DNA of 64,000 nucleotides from positions 89,503 through 153,502 of the forward strand of contig CAMXCT020001421.1 in assembly GCA_947184155.2 (NCBI GenBank), in the 5' to 3' direction. This document shows positions 31,720 to 44,899 of this stretch, one piece after another. Below the pieces are notes generated by a model. The model saw nothing but the letters and a program-made list of their open reading frames with translations. It ran no database searches and had not been told where the DNA came from. Position 1 is the first letter of the stretch. Each line of letters opens with the position of its first letter. Both the position numbers and the translations under genes were made by a program. The DNA is from Cladocopium goreaui. Lineage: Eukaryota; Sar; Dinophyceae; Suessiales; Symbiodiniaceae.

Positions 31720-32353
31720 GTGATATCTGGAAGCCTTCCAGTACATTAAACATCATTAAACTATATATATCACAGAAAGTTGTTGAGGATAATATAGGAT
31801 AACTGATAATCATGATGGTGATATCTTTGGAACCCTTCCATGTGCATCTATATCCAACTAAAAAATCCTTGAAGAACAGAAACTCCATAATGTTGCCAAG
31901 TGCAACCATGGTTGCTAAGGTGATGCCATACGCCATACGTTTCAGTTGCAAATTTTATCAAGGGTGCCACTACGGCTGAACCATAGCTGTCGTGGCCACC
32001 ACTGCACGACAGTGGTCTACTTGATCGCCATGGGTCAAGGATGGAGTTCGAAACTCGTTTGAGGCAGGTTTATCCATGTTCCTTAGAAACTTCACTAGAG
32101 GTTAAGTTATCAGACATGGACATGTTTTCTCATTTGTTCATAGATAGTCGAAGTATGCTGATTCTCCAGCGCGTGACATAGAAATGAACTAGATCGGCTA
32201 CTGAACGTCGTTGGCTGTAAATGTGGTTGTACAGGGACATACTGACTGGTAAGATCTGGTAAGATCTGGTAAGCAACTATCTATCATACTGGGACTTATC
32301 GCATTTTCGCTGGATTTGTATACAGATGGTGTTCCGGTTTAGGTTTTTCACAG

Positions 32354-32450
32354 ATGCCACAGCAAGCGCATTGGATACCCAACTTGACTCCTGGCGACAT
32401 GTACAAAGAACATGGGCCCACCCATTTCAACGGAGCTGCAGCAAACAAGG
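32354..32450 (+). other. Possible exon of an unknown gene
   Basis: After acceptor TTTTTCACAG the frame reads HWIPNLTPGDMYKEHGPTHF and NGAAANKGRFFQ, strongly protein-like. The end is not fixed. Confidence 0.35.
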
Positions 32451-33017
32451 GTCGGTTTTTTCAAGAAACTGCAGATCAGAGGCTGATCTGCTGTGCTTGA
32501 AACATCTTGAAACAGATTCCCAACCCTTGCAAGTCATGTTCTGATAAGAAGATCACATCAAATCACATCAAATCACCATAGATCGCCCTCGATGGGGATG
32601 TTTTTGAAGCGCGCAGCGGGGGAAAGGGTGGAGATGCTGTGGACATAGCTTGATCTTCAAAACCGTTGGCCGTGGAGAAAAAATGGTCGAAACCATGGCG
32701 AGCAGTTGCCACTTCAGCCTGAGGCTGATGATGGTTCTATTGAAGATTCATCAAGATTCACACCCAAAATTGCCCCAAAATTCAACATGGAACCATATGG
32801 AACCCCACTTTTATGGGAGATAACTTTCCGAATATGAATATCGCCCTGTTGCTGTTCCATGTTGAATTACCGGAGTGTAACCACTATTTTCAGAAGATGT
32901 TGCCGTTGCCTGTGTAGAATTTCTTCGAAACTGAACATTTTAAGCGATTGGAATCACGGTGTTACCTTCGCAGTTTACTGTTGCCTGCTGAGCAGTTGCA
33001 CGTACTGACCCGGGATG

Positions 33018-33240
33018 TATGTATGGATGGATCGACGGATGTAGAGTTGGATGGATAGATGGACAGATAGATCCATAGATCGATAGACAAACAGATAGAG
33101 AGATGGATAGACACACAGACAGATAGACAGATAGACAGACAGATAGGTAGATAGGTAGATAGATAGATAGATAGAGACCTAGATCTACCTGTATCTAGAG
33201 ACCCTCACCTGGCAGATAGATACAGGTAGATCAATAGATC
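33018..33240. repeat. GATA/GACA-type microsatellite
   Basis: Imperfect GATA, GACA and GATG units. Confidence 0.85.
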
Positions 33241-33651
33241 GATCAATCTCCGGGAGGTATCTGGTTCCAGCGGCCCGAGAGGTTGGCCCTGACGCCGGAG
33301 TTCCCAGGGAGGGGCCACTGAAGAGGGGGAAATCCACCACTGAAATGCTGTAAAAATGCTGGGGAAACTTATGATTATGATAATCTTACTGGGCTTTAGT
33401 GGGGTTGAATGATGTTTAATGGGGTGGGAAATGGAGTTTTATGATGTTTTATGATGTTTGGATTCTGTCGGATTCTGTGGGGTTGAACAGGGATATAAAT
33501 GATGGGAAGGGAGCCCTAAAATCCCATGGAGAAGGAACCATGATTTGCTGGCACTGTTGACCAAACATGGAATCGATTACTTTTGGATGACTCGGATGGG
33601 CAGAGCTGGCAGAGTGCAGAGATGAAGAAGACACACAGTTGACAATCTTAT

Positions 33652-33749
33652 CTGGTTGGTGGTTTGGAACATTTTTTATTTTTCCATATATTGGGAATAC
33701 TCATCCCAACTGACTAATATTTTTCAGAGTGGTAAAAACCACCAACCAG
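33652..33749. mobile_element. Miniature inverted-repeat element, family 2
   Basis: CTGGTTGGTGGTTTGGAAC ... AAAACCACCAACCAG with the shared core; TTATC(T) on both flanks may be the target duplication. Confidence 0.7.
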
Positions 33750-33823
33750 TTATCTATTGTATTTCTTTCCCCACCTGCCAGGTGAGGGTCTCTAGATTTT
33801 ATCAGTTGAACTCCAGATGTCAG

Positions 33824-33900
33824 TGGGCACTGCCGGACCTCAGCTGCGAGCTCCAGATCACTGAGATCTGGCGCTTGCGGTTGAGGTCCGGCAGTGCCCA
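33824..33900. repeat. GC-rich 77-nt hairpin
   Basis: Arms of 36 nt: TGGGCACTGCCGGACCTCA at the left pairs perfectly with TGAGGTCCGGCAGTGCCCA at the right, and the inner GAGCTCCAGATC pairs imperfectly with GATCTGGCGC. The loop is about 5 nt. Confidence 0.8.
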
Positions 33901-33919
33901 TGTCAGAGAGAATGTCAGA

Positions 33920-34315
33920 AGAAATGCCAGATACTGGAGAATTCCAGAATAGAACATCAGATAGAATGCCAGAATGAATGCCCGATACAATGGCAGAATA
34001 GAATGTCAGAATAGATGCCAGATAGAATGCCAGAATAGAATGTCAGATAGAATGCGACATAGAATGCCAGAATCAATGCCAGAAAAAATGTCAGAATAGA
34101 TGCCAGATAGAATATCAGAAAGAACGCCAGAAAGAACGCCAGATAGAATGCTAGAGAAAATTCCAGAATAGATGCCATAGGATATCAGGATAGATGCCAG
34201 ATAGAATGCCAGAATAGAATGCCAGAATAGAATGTCAGATAGAATGCCAGAAACGAATGTCAGAACATATATGCCATATATACTTCCAGATGAGATGTCA
34301 GAAACTATGACGATC
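33920..34315. repeat. Imperfect minisatellite of AGAATGCCAGAT units
   Basis: Dozens of 10-22 bp units built on AGAATGCCAG / AGAATGTCAG. Minus-strand ORFs rich in Leu and Phe are by-products. Confidence 0.8.
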
Positions 34316-34319
34316 AAAA

Positions 34320-36480
34320 AATGTCACGGTGGGGATCACTCGAAGTAAAGTAATTCTAATTTTTGAGAGCTGTGTATCTGTTCATCCTTCTTCTTCTCCT
34401 TCTTCTTCCTTCTTCCTTTTGCTTCCTAGTCTTGCTGCTGCTGCCTTGAGCAGGTTTCTTGAGAATCCTCGTTGTTTGAAAATCGTTTCACGGATTTTTG
34501 GAAGTATCGCTTTGTGTAAAGTCTTCATCAGAAAGCATCGGAAAGCAACAACACATGGCTAGTATATCCCCTTATATCCCCTGTATATCTCCGTCATATC
34601 CACAATGGGAATAGCCATGGAATGGAATATATTCCATGAATTTGGTAGTAATGTATAACTAACAATATATAACTAACTACAGGTAACATAATGAGCAACA
34701 CATATTTGTATGAAGCTCAACGGAGTACAACTATAACTTGCAATTGCTTTCCAGTTCTAGTTACATTCCCCTGTAAATATCTACAAGTAACACAGCAACA
34801 ACTACATATAGGTTTGGGTCAAAAATTGGTACCCAACAAAAACTGGATGGTGAATGATTAAATAGACTTACTGTAAATCTGTGGTCCCCCAAGGTCTTCA
34901 ATTTTGACCCATACCAATAAAACTATTGTTAGTTTCCAGTAGCAGGTCTTCTTTTTGGAGCACTTGCTGGTGACGCCCAACAAGTTCCGACCCATCACCT
35001 TGGGTGGCTCCGCTGCGATTTTTTGCTAACGGGTGAGTTGAAAAGATATGGAAAATGGTGGGAATATGGGAGATAAACGTCGAAGAATCGGCGGTATATC
35101 GACCATAATTCAAGGAAGACTGGGGAGATGGGATTTGATGATGGTTGATTAAAAATATTAAAAGAACACCTCAAACATATTCAAACATTGGGGATATAAT
35201 GGGAAGATGGTGGAAAAATGCGGTGGAACTGAAAGGAAATGGGGATAAATGATCGGATCTAGTGGGATGTAGAAGCAATTGTGGATGATTCAGGTGTGTT
35301 TCAATCTGGGCATCCCAAAACTGCAAAATGTGAGGGGTATCCCCAGTATCCTCCATTTTTGGACAAACGATGATCTTGAAAATCCATGGGAAAATCGAAA
35401 CACATGGCAGAAGTTCATGTAATATGCGTTGAAATATGCGACATCGTGCAGCTATTAGTCGAGGTTTCCAATCTATGGCTACGCTGCTACGCCCCTACGC
35501 CCAGTCATGGACCATTGGACTATGTATCCCTCGACTCGGGGATCCCCAAATTCCAGCTCTCGGATGTATAAAATGTTTCAGCACCAATACTAGGAAGTGA
35601 ACCACAAGGGTGGGATGACATTCCCCTGGTTTGACTCTGGCACTTGCAGTATTTTGTTTACGCAAATCTATAATTAGATATGTATGATTTATATTGATTT
35701 ATAATATGATGTATGATGTATGTATGTATGATTACATACATAATATCAATAATATCTATGTGTTAGTTATGTGTTTATTGATTTGCTTAGTTAATAATTT
35801 ATTATATACAATCATATAGAAAATAGATACATATACCCAGAGATTTTTTTCGATTCTCTTTGCGTGCATAATAGATTCGTTTCATGCAACTCCTCAGTCG
35901 CACAGACTCTGTATCCGCATCGTGACGTCTAAACGTATTGTTGCCACGCCAATTAGTTTTGGCCAAAGGATTTGGTCAGAGAATTACGATGCTTATGGTG
36001 TTAATAACTGTTAATTCTCAACAATGTATGTTTATTGCTCTAATCATACCATCAGATCGTTATCTATCTGGTGAATTATGATGTTTCATGTTTCTCTTAG
36101 AATTATTTTTGTGCCATGGACGCGTATTGGACTAGATTAAGCCATGACTTGGCAGTATTTGGGGGCCATCCATCAATCTTCACAGGGATTTATGTACCCA
36201 TCATGTTTGGATTCCCACTATGGGATGGGTGACCATAGCACCTTCATCCAATGTATATAACTTGACCATTGTTGATGATTAGTCCATATTATCCCGAACA
36301 CAATCCCTATTGTTGAGGGTCAAATCCGATCGTTGTTTCCCATGTTTCATGAACCATGGCACATGGAGAAAAAGGTTGGATATGGTTGGATAATGTTGGA
36401 TACTTATTCCCAATTACGTATCTGAAATACCATAAAAAAATCCCTGATCCCCAGATCACTAAATCCACATTTCATACGTA
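34320..36480. other. Non-coding spacer
   Basis: A pyrimidine tract at 34380-34430 and AT-rich sequence. Nothing with family resemblance seen. Confidence 0.5.
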
Positions 36481-37189
36481 GCGAGGCACGGGAGGTGACA
36501 AGCTAAGACTCAATAAACATTCCGCCCACCTTCACGGCGCCTTGGATTCCTGGGATTCCGTGGATGTCTCCCATAAAAATGGTGATGACTGGGGCATGGT
36601 AAACATGACATTGTTTTACCCACATAGCCACGGCGTTCTGAAAAGTGACTCCAGGATGGATATCATTCGCAGCTCTATTCTGAATATGGGATGATGGAAC
36701 ACCCTGAGGCAGCACCCTTGAGATCACCGTATACTTCCCCATACTGAACTTGTCTCAGCATAGCATGCCACTCTGGCATCACATTCCAGCCTTGTGTTTG
36801 GATTTCGTTTGGAATATGGAAACAAAAATGGGAAAATGTGGAACTCCCGTCTGCAATCAAGGAAAAAACATCCGCAACACTGACATCATGCTGGTGTCAC
36901 TTGAGTAAAAAGCATATCCAGAGGTTTGTAAATGTCCTACAGTTTCACATCACTACCCACAAAAAAAAAAGGAAGATGTCATCTCCAACAGGTACCTTTT
37001 CAAACGATGTTCAAAATCGCCAAAAGTATCTGTTCGAGATGAAATATCGCCTTGTTTGCTGGGTGATGTGAATAATTTGGGCATTTAGCGGTTTCCAATC
37101 CATGAGGGGTATGCCCAAATCATCCAAAATTAGACCATTCTAGTCTTGAACCCCTTGTTGCTTGGGGATCCCCCGCTTTAGGAACCCCC

Positions 37190-37350
37190 CATTGCTGTTT
37201 GGGGCCCCCTAGTTATACGTAAGTTGGTTTATAATCAACATTAACTATAGTTATATATATATATTTATATATATATAGATACATCCTATCAGCCCTACCA
37301 AGTTATGTTCCCCAACTTAGCTATAGCGTGGAGGGCCTACCTTGCAACCC
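37190..37350. repeat. Degenerate family 3 inverted-repeat element
   Basis: TGGGGCCCCCTAGTTATACG ... AAGTTGGTTTATAATCAACA ... and GGGCCTACCTTGCAACCCC at the right; an eroded relative of 21113-21264. Confidence 0.35.
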
Positions 37351-38576
37351 CTCCATGTACTGTACGACCTGACACTGCCGTCTCAATTTTGTTGTGCGAT
37401 TCGATTCCATGCAAAAACAACAGAATGTTACAAGTTACAAGAAATAGTTGGGTAGACTTATTATTATTATTGATCAATCTTGAAAGTTGCTATGACAACT
37501 ACTTTAGCTTAGGTTTGCTTCAGCTGTGAAACAAACAGAATGGAATGGATCCTGAAACTGCCAACTGTGAGGGACTGGTCTTGAAATGTTCCGAAATTCA
37601 GCGGAACGCGATGGCCAAAATATATCAAAAGGAACAAAAAAATTGAAGCTATTTGGGAAAGATAGAGAGAAATCTATGAACATACTGTATAATGAACTAT
37701 TAAATATATGGACATGTATTGATCATGCAGACGATTTGACCTGAGATATCCCTACCCAGTTTACTCACCACTCGGTCCCAGTTTTCCGGCCCCAAAATCT
37801 GCGCCGACTAAGAAATCCTGGAAGCCAATTACGAGGCGTTTTTGTGTGTCGTCAGAGCGACAAGAAAAGAGTGGATGAGGAGTCAGATTTGAGAATTTTA
37901 TATTATGTCCATTATTTTCATAGGGTTTGACAACTTCATAGAAGCTCTCATAAATTATAGTATAAGTCTCATAAAAGTTTCATGTTTTTGTATACGTTTC
38001 ATAGAGTTTCATGAATGTGGGCATGGGATGGTTTGCTGCTGGTTCCCAAGCCAAGCTGCAAATCTATGTTGATATTTATGTTGTCTTAAACTACTGGGTT
38101 AAATGTGGATTGTTCTACTTTACTTTTTTAGATGATTGGGTTTAGTACCACTCTTGCATGTATTATCATATATCAACATTTTACGAAGATTCGCCATCCA
38201 ATATAGATAAGGAATTGTAATGATATGTGTGTGTGAAAAAATATACATACATATACATATGTAAATATTATATTATATATATATACATGAATACATATTT
38301 ACAGCATTCTCACTGTGCATTCTCATCATGGGTAAATTTCATCACGACCTCACTGTTCTCCCGAGCCCTGGAATCATGGTTTTTATAGGGAAATCATCCC
38401 CATTTATGCCCGAACTATTCAGGTTAGTGAAATATTATAATTTATACCCAGATATATTGATAGTAACCATTAATAATAACCATAATACCATTAATAGTAT
38501 TATTATTAACCATATATTAACCATGGTTAGTGAAATTATTACCAGGGTAGTATCATTACTGGCGATTTCTGCGCAG

Positions 38577-38651
38577 GTGGGACGCTGCTTGGCGCCCGAG
38601 GGGCAGGAGCCACCGCCCCGACGAAAAGGGAGAGGCAAAGGCAAAGCCAAG
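38577..38651 (+). other. Possible exon, basic Lys/Arg/Gly-rich
   Basis: 25 codons between acceptor GCGCAG and donor GTGGGC, reading VGRCLAPEGQEPPPRRKGRG then KGKAK. Phase 0 to 0. Confidence 0.35.
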
Positions 38652-40054
38652 GTGGGCGCAGTTCCTTCGGAGACTTGCAGAAAAAGCGCTTTGAAGCCAG
38701 AAAAATTGTGATTTCATGGGATTTTCATGGTGGGATTTCACTCCAAATTTGGGATTTCACCAGCAAAACACATGGATTTCATGCGATTTAGTGGGATTGA
38801 ATCGTATTCAATTTATACATGATTGAACTCAGTAACAGGTGGATGCGTTGAAGTTAGGGAAGTTGGAACTTGACGAATAAAAGATGTGGATTTCACCCGC
38901 AAAAAGAGTTTAGCAAGGCATAAATCAAGATTTGACCAACCAAATCTGGGGTTCAAGAGCCAAGATTGGCATATAATGCTGACCTGAGCATAGAGTTCAA
39001 CAGGCCGTGCAATAAAGAAGCAAAGATATGCAAAGATGATATAAGCAAGAAAATGTGTAGTCAAGCAACAAAACTAGCGGGAGTTTATGAACCAAAAGTA
39101 GCGATCAAATCAGCAAAAGGGTGACTTTCCCTCCATTAGTTCAAAGTGGCTGACTAGAAAATCCACAGGTTTTCTCTGGAGAAAATCCACAGAACATCCC
39201 TGAAAAAATACATGGGGTCAAGCCATGAACAGGATGCTGGCGATTCCATTGGATTCCCCACATTGATTTTTAGGGGAGACTCCATGATATTTAGAGTAAT
39301 TAGTTGATGTTAGTTGTATTTAACATCTTTAACTGATGAAGATGCGATGTATTGCTTGGATGCGGTTTTCCTTGGCTGCGATTCTCAAGAGACGGACATC
39401 TTTGCCGATGTGATTTGATGCCGATGAGTCATTGCCTCACACTTGATTCAAATGCTGTGAAATTGGATCAGGTCATTTGAAGATCAGACATATCAGACAT
39501 CATCAGAATCGATCAGAGAATGAGAATTTGATGATTGCCCATCCCATCCAGTAGAGGCAGTTCCTCCAAAAGATCTGCACAAGGCGGTGAATTCTCTTCA
39601 GCCGCTTGGACCCAGTGTTTTCCGATCTGGCTGTTGCCAAGGTGTCCGGAAATGAGTCCGTCATAAAATGTCATAAACCCTGGTGAACGTTCACAGTTTG
39701 CAAACCGGAAAATCACCATGTTCAATAGGTAAATCAACAATTTCTATGGCCATTTTCAATAGCAAAGTGTTCAATTTCCAGGGTAAATCCTGAGAATTGT
39801 TCTTGGCTGCATAGGAAACTACCCTAAATAAAGCGTGTTTTCGTCATCTCCAATTCTCATACGTACCCATAGAATCCATACTTGTTCGTGAACAATACCG
39901 GTGAATATTTAGTATATGTTCAGTACTCGCTCTTTGAATTAGTTCATCACCATTCCTGCTTAAAACCTTCGAGAGTTGATGATATTTGATGCTTAATTTC
40001 TAGTTTTTTCTACCATTCTGTTGTTTTTTTCCACATTCTGAGGGTTTCTCGGAG

Positions 40055-40185
40055 AATTGTTGGTCCGAAAAAGCGGTGGTTTATGGGCCAAGGCTCGCCG
40101 TGAATGGCTACATGGACAGGATGAAAAGTCGCTTTGCCAACATGGGCCGGGAAAAAGATCTTCCTGGAGCTTTCCGACAATGGGG
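40055..40185 (+). other. Possible exon of an unknown gene
   Basis: Between acceptor CTCGGAG and donor GTAACA, reading WSEKAVVYGPRLAVNGYMDR then MKSRFANMGREKDLPGAF. Protein-like throughout, 43 codons plus 2 nt. No family recognised. Confidence 0.35.
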
Positions 40186-41159
40186 GTAACATGGGGTAAC
40201 CCAAAATCTAAAATGGGGTACCTAAAATGGAAGTTTCCGAAGATCTATGGCCACAAGTAGTCTTAAGATGGTTTAACATGTTTTAAGCAAATTTAACCAA
40301 TAGGTGACTAGGTGGTACAATAGACATCGGGGTACAGTACAAAGCCAACAGACATCGGGGTACAGTAAAAAGCCAACGACAAAAGGGATGTAGTTGGAAA
40401 CATTGGGTATGTATAACTAGCAATATGTGTTTTTTGGGTTGGTATGTTTTTTTAATATGGTGTATCGATGTGTATCGTATGTTCCCTATGCTCCATGGGT
40501 TGGAGATTTATTCAATGCTCCATGGGTTGGTGGGTTGGAGATTTATTCAATCCCTCCCAGAACTGGTTGAAAAGAAAATCTACCGAAGGCACAAAGAAAT
40601 GGAGTGAATAAAACACGGCTTCATATCAAAACAATTTGGGTATGGGTCAATACCTATTAATACCATTTTTAGGGGAATGACCATCCATTTACCAACTATT
40701 TTGATGTTCACCAGGGGGATAGGGTTTTGACCCATCCCCATTTCTGGAATCCTAGATGTTTGGCGAAACATCCCAAAGCTGAACGAGTTGCGCTGCCTCT
40801 TTATACTTTATCATCTCAATCATTTCAATTGGTCGTCTTCCATACCAGCGCTCAAAGAAATCCCATCTCATCATTGTCCCACAGAGCTCATCCCCTTTCT
40901 GTCATAAGCTTAGGAAATAGGGAATCCAAAATGTTGCCCTCAGTTCCCGGGAAACATTGGATGGGTAGTGAGTTTATTACTTCCTTTTGTTCGCAATAAA
41001 TGGGAATAATGTAGGTTCCTGATTAGTGTGATGTTTTTTAATTGGGTTTTAATAAGGCATCATATATTTTGGTAAATTGAGCATTTCTGAGAATTCTAAA
41101 TAAAAGAAACTAATTGAGAAAATAAAAGAAACAAACTTTAGCAAAGGAAAATGTAAAGG

Positions 41160-42900
41160 GAATGTAAAAAAAACAAAATCACCTCAGGAAGCAGCTGGAC
41201 ACAATAGTGTACCCTCAAACAAACCATACTATTGTGTATCATGATCATATTCATTTCAAGTTACTTTCAATTGATTTCAATTTACTTGCAATTGATTTCA
41301 ATTTACTTTCAAGTAAAAGAAAAAAACAATCACCTCAGGAAGCAGCTGGACACAATAGTGTACCCCCAAACAAACCATACTATTGTGTATCAGGGTTGCT
41401 CATGGACTACCCCCTTGAAAAATTGTTTGAGTGATGTTTTTTAATTGGGTTTTAATAAGGCATCATATATTTTGGGAAATTCAGCATTTCTGAGAATTCT
41501 AAATAAAAGAAACTAATTGAGAAAATAAAAGAAACAAACTTTAGCAAAGGAAAATGTAAAGGGAATGTAAAAAAACAAAATCACCTCAGGAAGCAGCTGG
41601 ACACAATAGTGTACCCTCAAACAAACCATACTATTGTGTATCATGATCATATTCATTTCAAGTTACTTTCAATTGATTTCAATTTACTTGCAATTGATTT
41701 CAATTTACTTTCAAGTAAAAGAAAAAAAACAATCACCTCAGGAAGCAGCTGGACACAATAGTGTACCCTCAAACAAACCATACTATTGTGTATCATGATC
41801 ATTCATGTTTTTTTTGCTTGGCTGAAACTAATCCTTTGGAAAGCCTTTGGTTTTGATTCCAAGAAAAATGAAGCTAAGTAAAAGGAAACAAACTTTAGCA
41901 AAGGAAAAGGAAAAGGAAATGGTTGAAAAAAAAACATAACCTCAGGAAGCAGCTGGACACAATAGTGTACCCCCAAACAAACCAGACTATTGTGTATCAG
42001 GGTTGCTCATGGACTACCCCCTTGAAAAATTGTTTGAGTGATGTTTTTTAATTGGGTTTTAATAAGGCATCATATATTTTGGTAAATTGAGCATTTCTGA
42101 GAATTCTAAATAAAAGAAACTAATTGAGAAAAAAAACTTTAGCAAAGGAAAATGTAAAGGGAATGTAAAAAAAACAAAATCACCTCAGGAAGCAGCTGGA
42201 CACAATAGTGTACCCTCAAACAAACCATACTATTGTGTATCATGATCATTCATGTTTTTTTTGCTTGGCTGAAACTAATCCTTTAGAAAGCCTTTGGTTT
42301 TGATTCCAAGAAAAATGAAGCTAAGTAAAAGGAAACAAATTTTAGCAAAGGAAAATGTAAAGGGAATGTTAAAAAACAAAATCACCTCAGGAAGCAGCTG
42401 GACACAATAGTGTACCCTCAAACAAACCATACTATTGTGTATCATGATCATTCATGTTTTTTTGGTTGGCTGAAACTAATCCTTTGGAAAGCCTTTGGTT
42501 TTGATTCCAAGAAAAATGAAGCTAAGTAAAAGGAAACAAACTTTAGCAAAGGAAAAGGTAAAGGGAATGTTTCAAAAAAAATCACCTCAGGAAGCAGCTG
42601 GACACAATAGTGTACCCTCAAACAAACCATACTATTGTGTATCATGATCATTCATGTTTTTTTTGCTTGGCTGAAACTAATCCTTTGGAAAGCCTTTGGT
42701 TTTGATTCCAAGAAAAATGAAGCTAAGTAAAAGGAAACAAACTTTAGCAAAGGAAAAGGAAAAGGAAATGGTTGAAAAAAACATAACCTCAGGAAGCAGC
42801 TGGACACAATAGTGTACCCTCAAACAAACCACACTATTGTGTATCAGGGTTGCTCATGGACTACCCCCTTGAAAAATTGTTTGAGTGATGTTTTTTAATT
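41160..42900. repeat. Array of a repeat with palindromic core GACACAATAGTGTAC (left block)
   Basis: Nine copies of CCTCAGGAAGCAGCTGGACA, CAATAGTGTACCC..., CATACTATTGTGTATCA at 41186, 41334, 41584, 41737, 41945, 42185, 42389, 42590 and 42792, spaced 150-250 bp. ACACAATAGT and ACTATTGTGT pair, giving a short hairpin in each copy. Between cores are two kinds of spacer (GTGATGTTTTTTAATTGGGT- and TTTGCTTGGCTGAAACTAAT-type). Confidence 0.85.
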
Positions 42901-43014
42901 GGGTTTTAATAAGGCATCATATATTTTGGGAAATTGAGCATTTCTGAGAATTCTAAATAAAAGAAATTAATTGAGAAAATAAAAAAAAAGCTTTAGCAAA
43001 GGAAAATGTAAAGG

Positions 43015-44690
43015 GAATGGAAATCCCATAGAAAGATCATAGAAATAACATGGAAATCCCATAGGAATCTCACAGAAATCCCATAGAAAGATCATAGAAA
43101 TAACATGGAAATCCCATAAGAATCTCACAGAAACCCCATAGAAAGATCATAGAAATAACATGGAAATCCCATAGGAATCTCACAGAAATCCCATAGAAAG
43201 ATCATAGAAATAACATGGAAATCCCATAGAATCTCACAGAAATCCCATAGAAAGATCATAGAAATAACATGGAAATCCCATAGGAATCTCACAGAAATCC
43301 CATAGAAAGATCATAGAAATAACATGGAAATCCCATAGGAATCTCACAGAAATCCCATAGAAAGATCATAGAAATACCATGGAAATCCCATACGAATCTC
43401 ACAGAAATCCCATAGAAAGATCATAGAAATAACATGGAAATCCCATAGGAATCTCACAGAAATCCCATAGAAAGATCATAGAAATAACATGGAAATCCTA
43501 TAAGAATCTCACAGAAATCCCATAGAAAGATCATAGAAATAACATGGAAATCCCATAGGAATCTCTCATAGAAATAACATGGAAATCCCATAGAAAGACC
43601 ATAGAAATAACATGGAAATCCCATAGGAATCTCACAGAAATCATAGAAAGATCATAGAAATAACATGGAAATCCCATAGGAATCTCACAGAAATCCCATA
43701 GAAAGATCATAGAAATAACATGGAAATCCCATAGGAATCTCACAGAAATCCCATAGAAAGATCATAGAAATAACATGGAAATCCCATAGGAACCTCACAG
43801 AAATCCCATAGAAAGATCATAGAAATAACATGGAAACCCCATAGGAATCTCACAGAAATCCCATAGAAAGATCATAGAAAATCTATGGAAATCCCATAGG
43901 AATCTCACAGAATCCCATAGAAAGATCATAGAAATAACATGGAAATCCCATAGGAATCTCACAGAAATCCCATAGAAAGATCATAGAAATAACATGGAAA
44001 TCCCATAGGAATCTCACAGAAATCCCATAGAAAGATCATAGAAATAACATGGAAATCCCATAGGAATCTCACAGAAATCCCATAGAAAGATCATAGAAAT
44101 AACATGGAAATCCCATAGGAATCTCACAGAAATCCCATAAAAAGATCATAGAAATAACATGGAAATCCCATAGGAATCTCACAGAAATACCATAGAAAGA
44201 CCATAGAAATACCATGGAAATCCCATAGGAATCTCACAGAAATCCCATAGAAAGATCATAGAAATAACATGGAAATCCCATAGGAATCTCACAGAAATCC
44301 CATAGAAAGATCATAGAAATAACATGGAAATCCCATAGGAATCTCACAGAAATCCCATAGAAAGATCATAGAAATAACATGGAAATCCCATAGGAATCTC
44401 ACAGAAATCCCATAGAAAGATCATAGAAATAACATGGAAATCCCATAGGAATCTCACAGAAATCCCATAGAAAGATCATAGAAATAACTGAAATAACATG
44501 GAAATCCCATAGGAATCTCACAGAAATCCCATAGAAAGATCATAGAAATAACATGGAAATCCCATAGGAATCTCACAGAAATCCCATAGAAAGATCATAG
44601 AAATAACATGGAAATCCCATAGGAATCTCACAGAAATCCCATAGAAAGATCATAGAAACATCATGGAAATACCTTGGAAAACCCACAGGA
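43015..44690. repeat. 55-bp satellite, about 30 copies
   Basis: The unit begins GAAATCCCATAGAAAGATCA and ends CCCATAGGAATCTCACA. Copies are nearly identical over 1.6 kb and decay towards 44890. The block interrupts the palindromic-core array. Confidence 0.95.
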
Positions 44691-44899
44691 ATCCAATAGA
44701 AATTCCATAGGAAAGATCATAGAAATACCATAAAAATCCCATAGGAATCCAATGGAAATCCCATAAGAATACCATAGAACTCCCATAGCACCCCTTCAGA
44801 AATCCCATAGAAATCCTCCAGAAATATCATAGAAACATCATGGAGACCTCATAGGAATTCCATAGAAATCCAATAGTAATACCATAGAAATACCATAAA

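Noticed and set aside
33957-34317. Minus-strand hydrophobic ORFs that look like membrane proteins
   Set aside because: Translation of an AGAATGCCAG minisatellite; composition is explained by the repeat.
43015-44690. CRISPR-like look of the regularly spaced 55-bp repeats
   Set aside because: The whole unit is repeated head to tail with no unique spacers, and the context is eukaryotic.
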